Shown in pieces: positions 14,329 through 28,611 of a stretch of 64,000 bases of DNA. Below the pieces are notes generated by a model, which made no database searches, was not told where the DNA came from, and was given only the letters and a program-made list of their open reading frames with translations. Position 1 is the stretch's first letter. Every line of letters starts with the position of its first letter. This DNA comes from Psoroptes ovis. Its lineage: Eukaryota > Arthropoda > Arachnida > Sarcoptiformes > Psoroptidae. The stretch covers positions 1,488,001 through 1,552,000 of the forward strand of contig PQWQ01000009.1 in NCBI GenBank assembly GCA_002943765.1, given 5' to 3'. The translations under genes and the position numbers were made by a program.

Positions 14329-15192
14329 AGTTGTTGCAAGCCCTATGTCGGCAAAAGTATTTGAAAAATAAAAGAAATAATCAACAAGTAAAATATTTGA
14401 AAATATTTTGAGGTTTAAAAATAGAATATTTCATTTCATAAATTATTTTACGATAATAAAATGAAATATTCAAGTACGAAAACTTGTTTCTTTTCATTTA
14501 TTTATTTACTGTTATTATTTGACCGAAATATTATGGAAAAAACAACAACAACAGCAGCAGCAGCAGCAACGAAGAGAACAAATAATCAATAAATTATTGG
14601 TCAATCGAAATAAATGCATCTATGCATTTTGAAACATACCATTTCAAATACAAATCGATACATTTTTCCCTAAAAATCAGGTGATTAAAATGTTTTTGAA
14701 ATCATTAAAATTTAGAAACTTTGTACTCAAATTTAAACAATTTAAATTTATGAATTTTCTTTTGGAAAAAAAAAAATTCAAGTTTGAATTATCATATAAG
14801 GATATTTGATCCTTTGAGGAAAAAAATAAGTTATCGAAATCAATCGATCAATTAACAATAATAGGATCAATGAAATAATAATAATAAAACCATTTTTTTT
14901 CAAATTAAAATTGATGCAAATAACGAGTTGAAAACCGCTTTTTTATATTCAAAAAGTATGATTATAATAATTTCAATAAATAAATAGGCTTAAAACAAAA
15001 TGTATTTGAAAAAAGGAAGACAACAATTTTTTATCTCATTTTCAATCAGATCATTATTATTTATGGAAATTATTATTCGAAAAATAAAATAAAATAAAAA
15101 TCAATTTTATTTAGTGTTAAGAATGTTTTGGTTATTCGATAATCATATACTAAAAATAATCAAAATAAGACAGCTGGTGTATGCGCAACAAG

Positions 15193-15215
15193 GTGTGTGT
15201 GTGTGTGTGTGTGTG
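15193..15215. repeat. (GT)11 microsatellite
   Basis: Eleven uninterrupted GT units. Confidence 0.9.
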
Positions 15216-18117
15216 AAATCGAAGCAATTGAAAAAATAAATTGAGCCAAAATACTAGTTCTCAATCAATGATGACTTTAATCGAAGTCAAATAAAATGTT
15301 GGTCAATGGATAAAAAAAAAGTTCAAGAAACTTTCGCTTTGAAAAAAATGAATGAAATTTAAATCAATCAATTTCATATTTTTTCGTTGAATTGATATTT
15401 ATATATCGAAATAAATAAATACGAAAATGAATGAAATTCAATATTCAATTTACATCTGATCAGACGAATTTGAACACACGAAATGTAATCAATCATATTT
15501 AATAAAAAAAAATATATTTTTATATTTACTTTTTCTTTCATTTATATTAATTTTAAGAAAAAATATCGAGAGTTAAAATTTTCACGTGCGAATCACAAAT
15601 CATAGATAAATCTCGAAATTTGGAAAATCATCAAAGACACGATGCATCAAATATCATTCATTCAATTATAAATGAGTTTTTCTCAGCAATTTTAAACCGT
15701 AAAAATTTGTAAAATATGAAAAATGAAATATGAATTCGTGATAAATATAAATAAATGATAAATACAGAAATAAAATGTATTCATCCACTAAAATGAAACC
15801 CAACTATAGTCCGAGTTTAATGGAAATTATCAATAATAATTCATACAATTAAATTGATTGTGATTTATTCAATATTCATTTCAACTCTTGTTAGTGTTTT
15901 TTCAAAAATGTAATTTCATTCAATTTTCAATGGGCATTAAATGAACACATATATTAGATCACATTAATAATCAATATTAATAACTCAATTCAAAAAATAT
16001 TTTCATTTTTTCCTTCATTTCAAAAGCTATAATCAATATTTTTTCTAATCAATGATTATTGTTTGGGATGTGTCTATGAATAAATGCATTTTTCCAATGT
16101 ACAACGATTAAAAATTAATAATAATCAATAAATATATTTTGAGATTTGCGAAATCTATTACATCGTTCGAAATATGGAAAAACACTTACATATATTTATT
16201 AACATTTATTCATTCATTTTATTAAGAAAAAAACAAAATCATTAAAACATGTAAGCGCATACACTAATCACTGATAATAATGATAATAATAATTATATTA
16301 GCCCTGAACAGTAATAATCAGAGGAAATTTGTTTGAGAAAAAAATTTAAATTAAATCTAATAATTATCACCATTAAATTTTATGAATAATATGGCATGTG
16401 GAAAAAGCTTGGTTCAAAATTAAAATTTTGAGAAATAAAAACTGGCAAATTTTAATTTTTTTTTGTTTTCGCTAATGGATTTTCAATGGAGAGATATTCA
16501 AATGCGAAAAACTGGCTAATTCTTTGTGAAGAAAAAAAAATATCTTTGAAATGAAATTCATCAAAGATAATTTGCGTGATATAAGGTCATCATTTGAAAT
16601 GATCATCATCATCATCATTTCCTAAGCATCAACAATTCTTAATGAATCAGAAAAATGTTCAAATAATCAATTGCATATGTAATCATGTACAAGGATGAGC
16701 GAATAAATCACAAAATTATGAATTTCAGTAAGAGGGTGAATGCAAAACACATACAAATTTTTTCCATACAAAAAAAATAAATGCACTCATTCTATCATAG
16801 GGTTTGTCCATCATCATGATGATGATGATGATGGTTAATGATATCGAGTGTATTGGCGCCAAAGAAAAAAAATTCAGCTCGGAAAAAATTTGATGTTATA
16901 TTTACATAAATTACAAGAGAATAAAAATAAAATAAAAAATGAATGAAAAAATATCAGAGCAAAATCATCATCATCATAATAAACATCTGTAAATCACAAG
17001 TTATAATCGATTATTGAAAGAATACAAGCAAATAACATTTGTTGGCGAATGTTGGTTCAATGTTCATTCTTATTAACGAAATAGCGATAATTTTCCCGAT
17101 GGAAAGAATGATTTTTGCTGAGATTGTAGAATCATTTGCCACTATTTTGGCGAATCGCTTATGTAATAAGTGGAATAATAATGATTTATAAAAAATGAAC
17201 CAAATCAAATTAAATCCGAATATGTGCGCCAACAACAATGAAATGCTCGACGATGATCTGGCTCTCTGGATTGAATTGAATTTTAGATTTGTTTCTGTTT
17301 TTTTTATGGTAATTTTTCAATTTGTCGAAATGGAAAATTTCTGAGAAAAATAACTCATGTCAAGGATCAAAGTGAAACCAATATGATTTTAGATTTTTTC
17401 AAATATTTTGAACTTTTGGCTTCGTAGAAAAAATGAAATTCAAATTGAATTCATGGAAATTATCAAAATATTAATTCATTTTTTCGTACATTTTTAATAA
17501 TTAAATCGAAATTATTCATTTTAATCAATGAAATATCGTAATGAGATATGAATTAGTGAAAACTATTGCCTCGAATACATTATTGCACATATTTGATCTT
17601 TTTATCGAAAATAATAATTGAAATGAAATGAAATTACAATTCAATTAAGTGAACTATTTCTATGCTTCGATTTCAGCACACACCATTGCATTCCAATGAT
17701 CATCGTTTGTGAAAATGGAATTAATTTTCATTATATTCTAAACGAGGGAAAAAAATTCCATATTATTAAACAATTTTTTTTTGTATGAAGAAAGGTCAAA
17801 GGCATTTTGTTTTCAGCTATATCAACAATATTATTGCTATAAATGGATGACAATTTTCGATAATAATTTTAACTTTCACTTAATCGAGTTTATACAAGTG
17901 TGCAATTCGAAGAATTTATTCGAAATTCAATTGAATTCATTAAATATAAAGAAATAATTCAAATGAAAATTGAAAGTTGAAATGGTTGAATGAATCCAAT
18001 TAGTGATTTTCGCATTCATTATTATCGCATGAAAAGGTCAAAGATGAATTCAAAAATGAAAATTTAATCGTAGAATTGTAGAATGTAATACTGGAAATAT
18101 GTCACGAATTAAGTTCA

Positions 18118-18141
18118 ACTGATGATGATGATGATGATGAC
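18118..18141. repeat. (GAT)n microsatellite
   Basis: About seven to eight GAT units. Shorter runs of the same trinucleotide are found throughout the window. Confidence 0.85.
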
Positions 18142-21100
18142 AAAATTGTTTAAATATCATTAATTAAACGTTTTTTTCTCGTTCTGACATTGTTCGGCTG
18201 TGATCAATGAATGAATGAATGAAAATTGCCATAAACTGATCATCAACGATAATGATGATTATGCAAAAAAATTACTGCACATAATTCATACAGTTCATAC
18301 AACATTCATAAGACATAAATGAATGTAAGAGGTTTGGAAATTTTTTTTAATAAATAATTTATCATAAGTCATAAGAAATTAAATCTAATTTTCTTTAGGA
18401 AATGAAAAATAAAAAATTTATTTCTTTCCTCAAATATTATGACATTTTGATGACAAGCATGAGAAACATTGAATATATTAATGTTAAGGATAAGGATAAA
18501 ATTGATAGTCATATATTCAGTATATTATCATTTGCAGTGTGCCACATCCCAAAAAATAACAAGAATTTATCATTCTAGTCATTTGTTTTCTTGGAAATTT
18601 CAATGAAAAATAACACAAGAGATACCTTTGGCAAATCTACAAGCGAAACAGGTGATTATAATTAAAATTTAACCAACGATAAGCCAAACAAACAAAATGG
18701 AAAAAAATGCAATTGTGATAAATAATATTCAACAAACGAACATTTACAATAAACAGACAAAATTAATGACACACAACGAAAAAACCACGAAGTCATAATA
18801 TTTGAAAAAATGCAAAATATGTTTACCTGCAAAAAGACAACACGCAGAGATATATATTCTAATCGTACTGAGTAAAGATAATAAATTAATGTTTCATTTT
18901 TGTTTATATGCATTTGAATGCAATTATTGATGAATGCACAGGCACACACACACACTTTAAAATGGATAAAATTTAATTTGAAATAATTCAATTTTTTTTC
19001 GGGTCATTCATTTATTCAAATAATGGAATTTCGTTGTTTGTTTTTTAAGAAAATTGAGAATAAATAATTGAAATCAGACAATGAAAACAACCTGTACACA
19101 CATATGGACATAAGAAATTGAGTGCACAAGATCTTATTGGCATGTAAAATTCTAACAAAATTCTATTTTTTGAAAAAAAATATTAATGATGCTATATTTC
19201 GATTGTTAGCTTTCTTCATAAGATAATAAAAGAAAACAATAAAATTAATGATCAATCATTTCGATATTTTGACATTTATGTAATGAATGAATGAATGAAT
19301 TTTTGAATATTTATGAATAATTTTTTTTTGAAAGGTTTTTTTCGTAGGAAAAAGATTTATGATAATTCATTAGACTTTATTTTAATTTAAAATTACAATT
19401 AAAGTATATGATGATAATAACAAAATCATCATCATCGATCAATCAATTCAAATATATTCATTTTTTTCAAATCATAAAAGTATATGATTAAGCATTAATA
19501 ATAATTAATAAAAAGCATCATTTGAAATGTTGAATAAAGGTGTTAATAGATCAAAAGTCAAAGATAATCAAATGTTGCCTCACATCTCATTTCAAAATTT
19601 TTAAAAATATGAAAATTTTTTCGTCATTGAAAAATTAATTATACATTCATTTCAATATATTACATACCATACAAAAATAGTTACATACATTAATTACACA
19701 TAAATGTCATCGAAGGGTGGTGAATTAATGTAAATATGTTACATTTCAAAATCAGAGTAAATTTTTCCATCCATATGATTATTATTAGTAGCAATTAAAT
19801 ATAAATAATTTTTTAAAGTCAATATTTTTATGACCGAATAAAAAAGCAATGAGTAAATGATAATAATCCAAAAATAGATATATCAAAGTGAATCATTATC
19901 ACTCTGTTTTGATTTATCATATGTATTTGTGTGTGAGTGGAACAAAATAACCTGTTGAATATGTTTTCATGGTTAATCAACAATAATAATCAACAAAATA
20001 GTTTAACACTTTGACACATACAAAAAAAATGAGATTAAAGTATGAGATAAATGATGAATTAAATCAGAATGAATTTTGGAAATCTTTTTCGATCGATTGG
20101 ACTTGGCTCTTTGAAGGGGAAAAAATTCAGTTTTCTCACAGCGAATGCTTGGAAAGCAGGCTTAAATTCAAGATTATAAATTTTTTTGCTTGGGTTTAAA
20201 ATAAATAAATTTTTTCAAACATATTTTCTTATTTAAGAAAACACATTAAATCAAAATAAAATTTAGAAGTGTGTATTAACTGATCATCATCATCAATTTC
20301 TTCGAAAAATGATTATCATTGAAATAATAAAGATTTTGGGACTGTAATTATTCAACAACAACAACAACATCATAAAATTAAATAGAAATTTAAAAAATAA
20401 GATTTTCGAATCTATCAATATTAAACTGTGTGTCGTCAAATGACAGATTTGAAATTTTCAACTAAATAAATAAAGTCAACCGAGAAACCGAATCAAACAT
20501 AAATCAAAATTGATAATGATCGAAACATACATTTTGAAATTAATTTGTGAAAATTTTTTTTTTGAATTTTTTTAAAAATAAAAATTCACTTTTCATTATA
20601 TAAATAGAAATTTTTGGTCAATTTTTTTTTTTTTTTGAATAAATTCAATTCAATTAATTTATGTTTAATGATAATTTTTTTTCAAGCAAAGAAAAATATA
20701 AAAAGATTTCATGAATTTTCATCATCATTATTATTCATTATGATTCAAATCATACAAAAATGCATGCACATGTTTGAATGAATGATTCATTTATTCAAAA
20801 CACTCATTTATGCATGATAATGTTTTCATTCATATACAAAAATATGATGAATATGATTGCAAATGATTACAAAATAAATTTTAATTGAAAATTTCTTCGC
20901 ATATCTTTTTCTCGTTATCTCTCGTTAACATCTGTTTGTTGGTCAACGAAAATAAACTATGAAAAAACTGTGGTCTATGGACGATGATGCTGCACACATT
21001 TCAGACGTTTTTGATATTAATTATAGAAAAAATATTTTCCATATTTCACTTGCAATATTTTTGTTTGGTCATAAAATTTTCTTTTCATTTCTAACATTTC

Positions 21101-23337
21101 TATTTCTGGATAGACAGACAAAAGAATTCATTCATTCATTTTTTGCGAATCATCACGAAATACCATATCAATGCATGGTATGGTATGTTTTACCATCAAC
21201 GAATTTGATCAGTTAATTAATCAAAAATTAAAAATATTCATCGATTCACAAAAATAACCAAGACATATACGAAAACGAACGAAGAAAAAGTGAAAAATAT
21301 CCGACAAGATTGTCAAATTATTGCTTAGATTACTCGAAAGATTTAGAATCTATGATTTTCAATCCATTATCTTCAGTTTTCGGCGAAAAAACATCAAACA
21401 TTTTTTTTTTTTTTTGATCAGCTCGAAACAATCTACATTCGAGAAAACCCAAAAATGTCTATTCAATTTTTGATATAATAAAATGAAGGCTTGTAAAAAT
21501 AAATAAATAAAATAATTTCACAGAAAATTAAATGATAATAATTGAACAAAAAATAAAGAAAAAAAAAGTATGTCAAAGTTTCAAAATGAATGTTCATAGA
21601 AGAATTGTTAATTCATTCATTCACTCATTCATTCATTTCAAATGCAATACAATTTTTTTCAATCATACAGAAAAACCAGTTTTATTTTATTCTATTTTAT
21701 TTTCTAATTCAAAACTTCATCCTCAAAAAAATGACCGAATACGAATGATCAAAATCATAGGATGATGATGATGATGATGGGTTAATATATATGTGTTTTC
21801 ATTTCTAATAGAAATCAGACAAATTTATTGTTTGTTGTTGTTGTTGTTGTTCGCTGTTAAATGAATGAATATATTAATTTATAATTTTTTAACATTATCA
21901 TTTAATGAAAATCTCATCATAGAGAGAGAATAAAAAATCGATCGAAATGTTTTTTGTAGAAAAAAACTAATTATCATAGATATCGATGAAAAATTGTTTA
22001 AAATTTTTTTTTTTGAAAAATTTCAAAGATTAAGACATTAAAACAAGAAACGAAAAAAAAAATTTAATGAAAAGAATTATTGAGTGACCACCATCATTAG
22101 ATCAAACTGAATAAATTAACAAAATAATCATCGTTCATCATTGATGCTAGCAAAACAATTGTCGATACCCGCATATGAACAATTCGTGTCAATGAACAAA
22201 TGTAAGGGATTAAAGGTTATGACCATTATTAAGGTGGTCATTTAGTGGAATTTTTTTTTGTAAAATTTATTTACATATTTTGATATTTTTGATATCAAAT
22301 GTAAATTCATTTTTCTTCAAATATTCAAATGATATTTGGACAGAAATCATGGCATGATTTTTCCAAAGAAATTTACATAAAAATATTATTATTCGGAATC
22401 ACACATTTATTTTAATAAAATCTTAGATGACATTTTTCATTTGGAGTGTATTATCACATTAAATTACTGAATAAATAAAATAATAGACATTATTTCATTT
22501 CATGTTCATAAATGAATAAATAAATAAAGTGACATTTATGATAACATCATGATTCCTAAAAAAATGAAAAAATCATGTTCATGTCATTTTGATAGCTCGG
22601 ATTTTATTTTATTTCATTTTTCTGAAGAAATCAAGTCAAACTCGAATGGTAAATCCAGTTAAAAAACATTAATTATTTCAAGTTATGAACTAAACTTACT
22701 AACTGACTGACAGTGATTATTTCATATTATTTATGATGAGAAAAAATATGATAATAATAATAATAATGATCAAAATCAAACACAAAGATTAAATCATTGT
22801 CAAAAGGTGTTGCTGCATGGCATACAGGCATATGATTTATAGTCAACAAGTTTTGAATTGAATATTGTTGTAATTATTCATTTTTTTTCATTTCATTTCA
22901 TGGATGACAACATATCATACGAAAATTGAGGTGACATTGCATTTAACCAATTATGAAAAATTAATCATCCATTTTTTTCATCATATGTCATGGCAAAAAG
23001 AAAATAGATTAATTAGAAGATGAATAAATTCAAAAAAAAAGATTTTTTTGAAGTCCATATAATTCAAAGCCTATTTTGATATGATGAATAATAATAATAG
23101 TCAAAATTCATAAAATTATCGTTAATTATCAATCTATCATTTTGTATTTTCGAAAAAAATGATCATTTAAATCAATCAAATCGTCTTATCAAATCATTTT
23201 ATAATATTTGATATGGTAAAGTATAATTTTAGATGTAAAATTGTATGAAATTACAGACAGACAAACCGCAAACATCAAAAATGATCAAATAAAAGCTACA
23301 AAATTCATATACAAAAATACTTGACCATCATCATCAT

Positions 23338-23353
23338 CAGGGCCGGTTCTAGG
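23338..23353 (+). repeat. Left terminal inverted repeat of the hAT element
   Basis: CAGGGCCGGTTCTAGG. It pairs with 24772-24787 with a few mismatches. Confidence 0.8.
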
Positions 23354-23902
23354 CGTGTGCGAAGTGTGCGGGGCACACAGGCGCAACTGTCAAAAAGGGC
23401 GCCGCAAGGTTCCAAAATTAAAGCAGCAATAATTTTCCTTCAATTGATTCCTTTTTGGAGCAGAAAATAAAGGATACTATTATTGATTGCATCTAGATGT
23501 CAATTATTATTTCAAATTTTGATATTGTGAGGAATTTCCTGGAATACCATAAATTCTTTCGAAAAAAAGTTTCCGGAAATTTTTTCTTCCTTGACAATTC
23601 TTGTGCATTTGACAACTTTTATATACTTTCAGTAAAACAATTTACAAACAGTCTAATTTTCTGCTTGTCGATTAATGATAATTGAAAAATTCCTCTGTTT
23701 ATTTGTTTAATAAATTTTGATTTAATAATTTTAAATAATTTGGCTTCAATCTTGTATTCAATTAAATTGTTGTTAATCATTTGATCCATTGTATCAACAT
23801 CAATCAATTCATATTTAAGGTAAATCTTGAATGAATACTCTCATTCATTTAAATTAATCGCAATCCAGTTTAAAATTAAATTAGCATTAATCCAGTTTTG
23901 AG

Positions 23903-24682
23903 ATGGAAAAAAACGTAAATTATCGGGTTGACAAAACAAACTTAATAAAAAAAAGACTTGATGAATTAATGAAGAATCAAAGAACGATTAGCGAGTTTAT
24001 GGAAAAATCTGATCCTAAAATCTTGAGCCCCCGAGAAGAACATGAGTCATTGAATCAGAAAAATATTGAATTAGATGATGGTGATAAACATAAATCTGAT
24101 AGCGTCGAAATAATTGGAGAGTCAAGCGCAGCAGAAATCGCTGACACAAATGTAGAAATCGAAAATGTAGTTGATGAAGAAAATGGATTGGAAAATACAA
24201 TCGCATACAAGAAATTGGAACCATTCCAATTTCTTTACAACATCAAAGGATTACCAGATGATGTAAATGAAAAATGCAACACATTGGAAACGCTGTTGAA
24301 GCAAGGTGATGAAAAAGATATCGATGGTGCTGAATTGTCAGTTGAATTGAAATTATTGGCGAGAAAATTGCCTGACATAATTCATCCCGAAGATATCCTC
24401 GAATGGATATTGAGCTATGAATTGGAAGAGATCTTTCCCAGCGTGAAAACAGCGATACAAATATTATTAACATTACCTGTCTCCGTTGCAAAAGGAGAAC
24501 GATCATTCTCCAAATTAAAATTAATTGTAACCTACTTGCGCTCTTCAATGAGCCAAGAAAGACTGAATGGGTTAGCCATAATTTCGATCGAAAATTCGAT
24601 GGCACAGTCATTGAATCTCGACGAATTAAGACGAGAATTCGCGAAATTGAAGGCCAGAAAGGCTTCCATCAGTCTTACGTAA
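23903..24682 (+). CDS. hAT transposase remnant: N-terminal segment joined to C-terminal dimerisation domain
   Basis: A 259-residue open frame lies inside the hAT element. Residues 1-100 are charged and probably flexible (ISEFMEKSDPK, then an acidic Asp/Glu/Ser region to about residue 100). Residues from about 180 to 250 match the hAT C-terminal dimerisation region: a hydrophobic helix, the hallmark VAKGERSFSKLKLI segment (residues 195-208), then LRSSMSQERLNGLAIISIE. A complete hAT transposase is about 600-800 residues with a zinc finger and a DDE-type core split by an insertion domain, and none of these is present. The joint near residues 105-115 is probably where an internal deletion fused the two ends in frame. 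Such a product could dimerise with a full transposase and act as a repressor; that is inference. ATG at 23903 is the first start in this frame. Confidence 0.7.
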   Translation: MEKNVNYRVDKTNLIKKRLDELMKNQRTISEFMEKSDPKILSPREEHESLNQKNIELDDGDKHKSDSVEIIGESSAAEIADTNVEIENVVDEENGLENTIAYKKLEPFQFLYNIKGLPDDVNEKCNTLETLLKQGDEKDIDGAELSVELKLLARKLPDIIHPEDILEWILSYELEEIFPSVKTAIQILLTLPVSVAKGERSFSKLKLIVTYLRSSMSQERLNGLAIISIENSMAQSLNLDELRREFAKLKARKASISLT

Positions 24683-24771
24683 AATTTGGTGCAATGAAAT
24701 GTAAGTTATTTTGGTTTTCCTCACAATATGTGCTAAGGCGCCGATTGATTTTCGCACACACATGGAAAAAT

Positions 24772-24787
24772 TCTAGGACCGGCACTG
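24772..24787 (-). repeat. Right terminal inverted repeat of the hAT element
   Basis: TCTAGGACCGGCACTG on the plus strand, the inverted partner of the left end. Confidence 0.8.
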
Positions 24788-24795
24788 ATCATCAT

Positions 24796-27700
24796 CATCA
24801 TTTATGAATCAAATCAACGACGATGATAATAATTTTGATTAGAGGATTACATACATAATGAATCATATATAAAATGATCGTTTCTCTCTTCTTCTAAATT
24901 CCATTAATTTTTATTTTTTTGTTTTAAAAGATTAAAGTTTAAATTTTTTTTTTTTGATTCGTAATTATAATGATAATATTCATTATTCATTAATGACAAA
25001 TTACATGGGGTATTTTTTTTTTTTTTTTTTTGAAAATTGAATGACAGCTTATCTTATTTCATTTCAAGCATTTCATTATACACAATAACCACAACATTTC
25101 AAAGATATTAAATCGAATTTTCTTAGAAGACATCATTCAAAAGGCAAAAATTTGTAACAATAGACAACAGTCATTGCTATAATGATGATGATTATCCTTA
25201 TTATAATCAAAAATCATTTGATTATTATCGATTTGATTTTTGATTTATTTCATTAGAATTCAAATTCAAAATTCAATCATCATATTTATTTGAATCAATG
25301 AACCGAAATAAGAAAATTGAAAAAATTGAAATCGGAAGAAAATGTAAAAATTGAATGTGAATACAAATGAAAAATACCATACAATACACAATGCCAAAAC
25401 ACATACGGTAGCCATTTTGAATTGGAAATTTTTTTCTGGTGAAATTTTGACCAGATTCGTTTTGCACTGGTCAGCAAATGCACATTTTTTCGAGGGCTCA
25501 AAATCATAAAAATGTCAAACAAATTCAGCATAGGGTTCCCTTTGTTAATGTAAGGGTTTTTGAAAAAAAAAACAAATTTAATGACATTTGAGCCTTGAAA
25601 ATTTCTTAGAAAATGACAAACAAAAACAGCTGGAGGGTGTATGAACAAGAGGCCTTTGGTTAATGTTATCATACCATTTTGAAAGTGTGCTACTCTTTTG
25701 AATGGAATGAGCTTTTGGTATTTTCAATCAATTAAAGAGAACAAAAATATTTGGAGACAATGTGATTGTAAGCTCAAAAAATGAAATACATGAAATGAAA
25801 GGACAAAATATTTGGACAAAGAAAATTTTTTTTGAATGAGTAAAATTGAATTTTTCATTTTTTCAAATAAAATACTAATCAAATCCAATCATCAAAGACC
25901 AACCACTATGAATTCAATTGTTGTTCATTTTTTTTTATTATTCAAGGTTATTGAGCAAAGTGTTTTCTTTAAGCGAATAATAATAATAAGATTGATTCAA
26001 TAATTTATAAAAATGAAATAAAAGATAAAGGAATGAAGCTTAAGGCGAAAAAACTCATTTCTTCACAATGGATTTGTAAAGAGATAAAATCTTCAAAGAT
26101 AAACTTGAAAAAAAAATCTCAAAATATTTTCAAAATTTGACAAGTTATATGAAAATGGATTGATACAGGCATGTTTCGAATATGATTTCTTCGAATTTCA
26201 ACTTTTCCGGACTAATCAAATAATCAAATATAAACTGATATTTATGTGTGAAATAACTGGATTCATATTCAATTTGAATTTAAAAAATCTATTTTTATAT
26301 CAAATAAACATCAAACAACCAATAACAATAATAAATAATATTAATAAATCAAAGGTCAATAAAAAAATGGACAATGAAACAAAACAAAAAAATAATGAAT
26401 AAATCGGAAAATCAATGAATGATCAATATAATACACTATAATACACTATGTGGAAAACGATGATAATAATGAGAAACAAAAATAATTGAAATAACATCAC
26501 GAAATTCAACAGGTTTCGCAAAAAAAAAATTGTGTTTTATTGAATAATATTTGTGAATACCTAGTGAATCAGGCACAAAAAAATGCTTCGATTAATAGGA
26601 AAATATTTTACAGTACATCATCGATAGTAGTTTTAAAAATAGTTTTACACCACTTAGAAGGTAGGGTAATAATTACAAACGAAACGAAATGAAACAATAA
26701 TGATCATCATTATCGATAATGACCAACGAAAATTTTTCAATTTGGCCATTTATATCATCAAACGATATTTTGTATTATTCAATATTATCGCTCCTGAAAT
26801 GTTTTTTTTCTTTTAGAAAAATAATTTACCAATGATTAATTGAAATTATTATTATTACATTTTTCATTTTATTATCATTATCAATTATTCAGTTTGTTAC
26901 TCATGTAAAAATCATGGATTTACCACCTTAAGAAAATGGTTCTGAAAAAAAATTAAAATTGAAAATTATTGAAATTGTTATTTCACTCCATTTCTCCATT
27001 ACTGAAAGTACAAATTTCATACATATTAAAACTTCTTTATAAACATTACATAAATTGAAAAATACATAAAAATTGTAATGAATTTTTTTTCCATCATTTC
27101 TCTGTTGGATAAATCATCATCAAGTAAGAAAGAGAGAAAATCATGTAAAATTGATGTTATGTATGTACAATAATGATGAAATATAAAATCTAAAAATATC
27201 TTTCGAAACATCTCAAAAAATTTGAAGAAAAAAACATATGGTCATATGTAATAATTTGGTCATAATAAATTTAAAATTTTTGACCAAATTTCTTTCATTC
27301 ATTTAAAATCATAAATAATAATTTTCATGAATTTCATGGAAGATTTTTCGAGAGCATTGTCCAACAACAACAGAGAGGAAAAAAGAAAAACAATGCAAGC
27401 AATGCATGTATAATTAATTATTGAAAGAATCAATTGTAACAATTTTGTTTCAAAAATGCATTAAATTTTGCATTGAAAATTTCACCAAAAAACTGATTGC
27501 ATTTTTGTTATTGTTTTGGCATTTTCACAACTTGAATTTATTTATTTTTATTTGTATTTTGCAAAGAAAAATAGAGGTCAATGAAATAAAATTTGAGAAT
27601 AAAACAAATGCAGGTAAACAAAATTTGCTGTTACAAAACAAAAGAACACAAATTCAAGAAATTATCGAGTAGTAATAAACCTTAAAAACAATAACATGGA

Positions 27701-28611
27701 CAACATCAAATGAAATATTAGAGGAGAAATATTCAATCAAATATGTTGAAATGAAATCAAGTAATCAAATGTTCGAGATTGTTATTAGAGGAAGAAATAT
27801 TTTCAAGTGTCACACGCAAAAAATGTATCAAAAAATGATTTTATTTACATATTTCTATGTACATTTTATATGAGAATAATTTAGCAATTATTGTTAGATT
27901 TATTAGGAGAGATATGATACATTTTTAACCATCAAATGAATGCAAAAATAATGATGAATATCATTACATTCTTATCGATTATCGCATTTAAAATAAAGTT
28001 TTTTATGAATATTCAAACAAAATTGTTAAATGAAAAATGTTATGAAATGATTAATATCAAGCATTTTACATGCATTAAAATATGCATTTTTTTTGTCGAT
28101 CAAAATCGAAAAAATTTTTGTTCAAATTATACATAGATAACCATACTGATCATTGAATAATAATAATAAATAAACAACTATGCATAATAGGTAATTGGAT
28201 CCGTGTTTTTGTTATGAAATTTTGAATAAAAACAAACGAAATATGAAATACAAACAAGTGCATGTGGAGAAGGTATCGTACAAAACAAGTTAAAATGAAT
28301 GTTTGTGTCTGATGATTATCATCAGAACAATTTTTGTTTATCATGTTCAATAGTTAGATAAACTCTCACATACAAATTCAAGTTTGCATTTTTTCAATCA
28401 GCAAATAATAACAACACAAACATCAAAGGTCATCTAATCATGATATGCATATTTTTGAGTATGATATTTTGTGTTTTAGATTGAAAATCAGAGATTTTCA
28501 TTTTCATTTTTCGATAAAAGTACTTAGAAAATATTTTTATCATCATGGAATTAAGTGTGTACAAATGAAAACAATTAAAAATAATGGAAAAAAAAATAAA
28601 TTTCCACCTAC
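24796..28611. other. Gene-free AT-rich DNA
   Basis: No supported coding region. A 19-T tract lies at 25013-25031. Bases 25480-25680 are less AT-rich than their surroundings and hold a weak, diverged direct repeat (see findings). If the exon ending at 28612 is real, this stretch is the start of its downstream intron. Confidence 0.45.
25013..25031. repeat. Poly-T tract
   Basis: Nineteen consecutive T. Confidence 0.9.

Larger units (their letters stand above)
6411..23329. other. Long gene-free AT-rich stretch with microsatellites
   Basis: No ORF here has recognisable homology or the repeat-rich composition of the host exons in the right half of the window. It contains simple repeats listed separately, scattered GAT/ATC runs and CAG/CTG clusters at about 13701-13720, 14306-14328 and 14549-14568. 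It is either the far part of a very large intron of a minus-strand gene (such as the one beginning at 29179) or intergenic DNA. Small exons may have been missed. Confidence 0.45.
23338..24787 (+). mobile_element. hAT-superfamily transposon, internally deleted
   Basis: The 1,450-bp element starts CAGGGCCGGTTCTAGG and ends, read inward on the reverse strand, CAGTGCCGGTCCTAGA, giving imperfect terminal inverted repeats of about 16 bp. The flanks carry the same 8 bp, ATCATCAT (23330-23337 and 24788-24795), as hAT insertion predicts, although the site is a simple ATC repeat, so chance is not excluded. CAGGGCCGG ends are typical of hAT elements with ZMYM/Tip100-like transposases. The interior encodes one 259-codon frame that keeps the C-terminal hAT dimerisation region but lacks the zinc finger and catalytic core. 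GC content is higher than in the flanks. Confidence 0.85.

Noticed and set aside
16800..16835. Apparent palindrome of CATCATCAT and ATGATGATG
   Set aside because: ATC/GAT repeats are self-complementary by nature and abundant throughout; no other sign of a regulatory or mobile structure.
24015..24611. Two minus-strand frames (69 and 122 codons) opposite the hAT frame
   Set aside because: Antisense to the recognisable hAT dimerisation region; Leu/His/Phe-rich as expected for complement reading.
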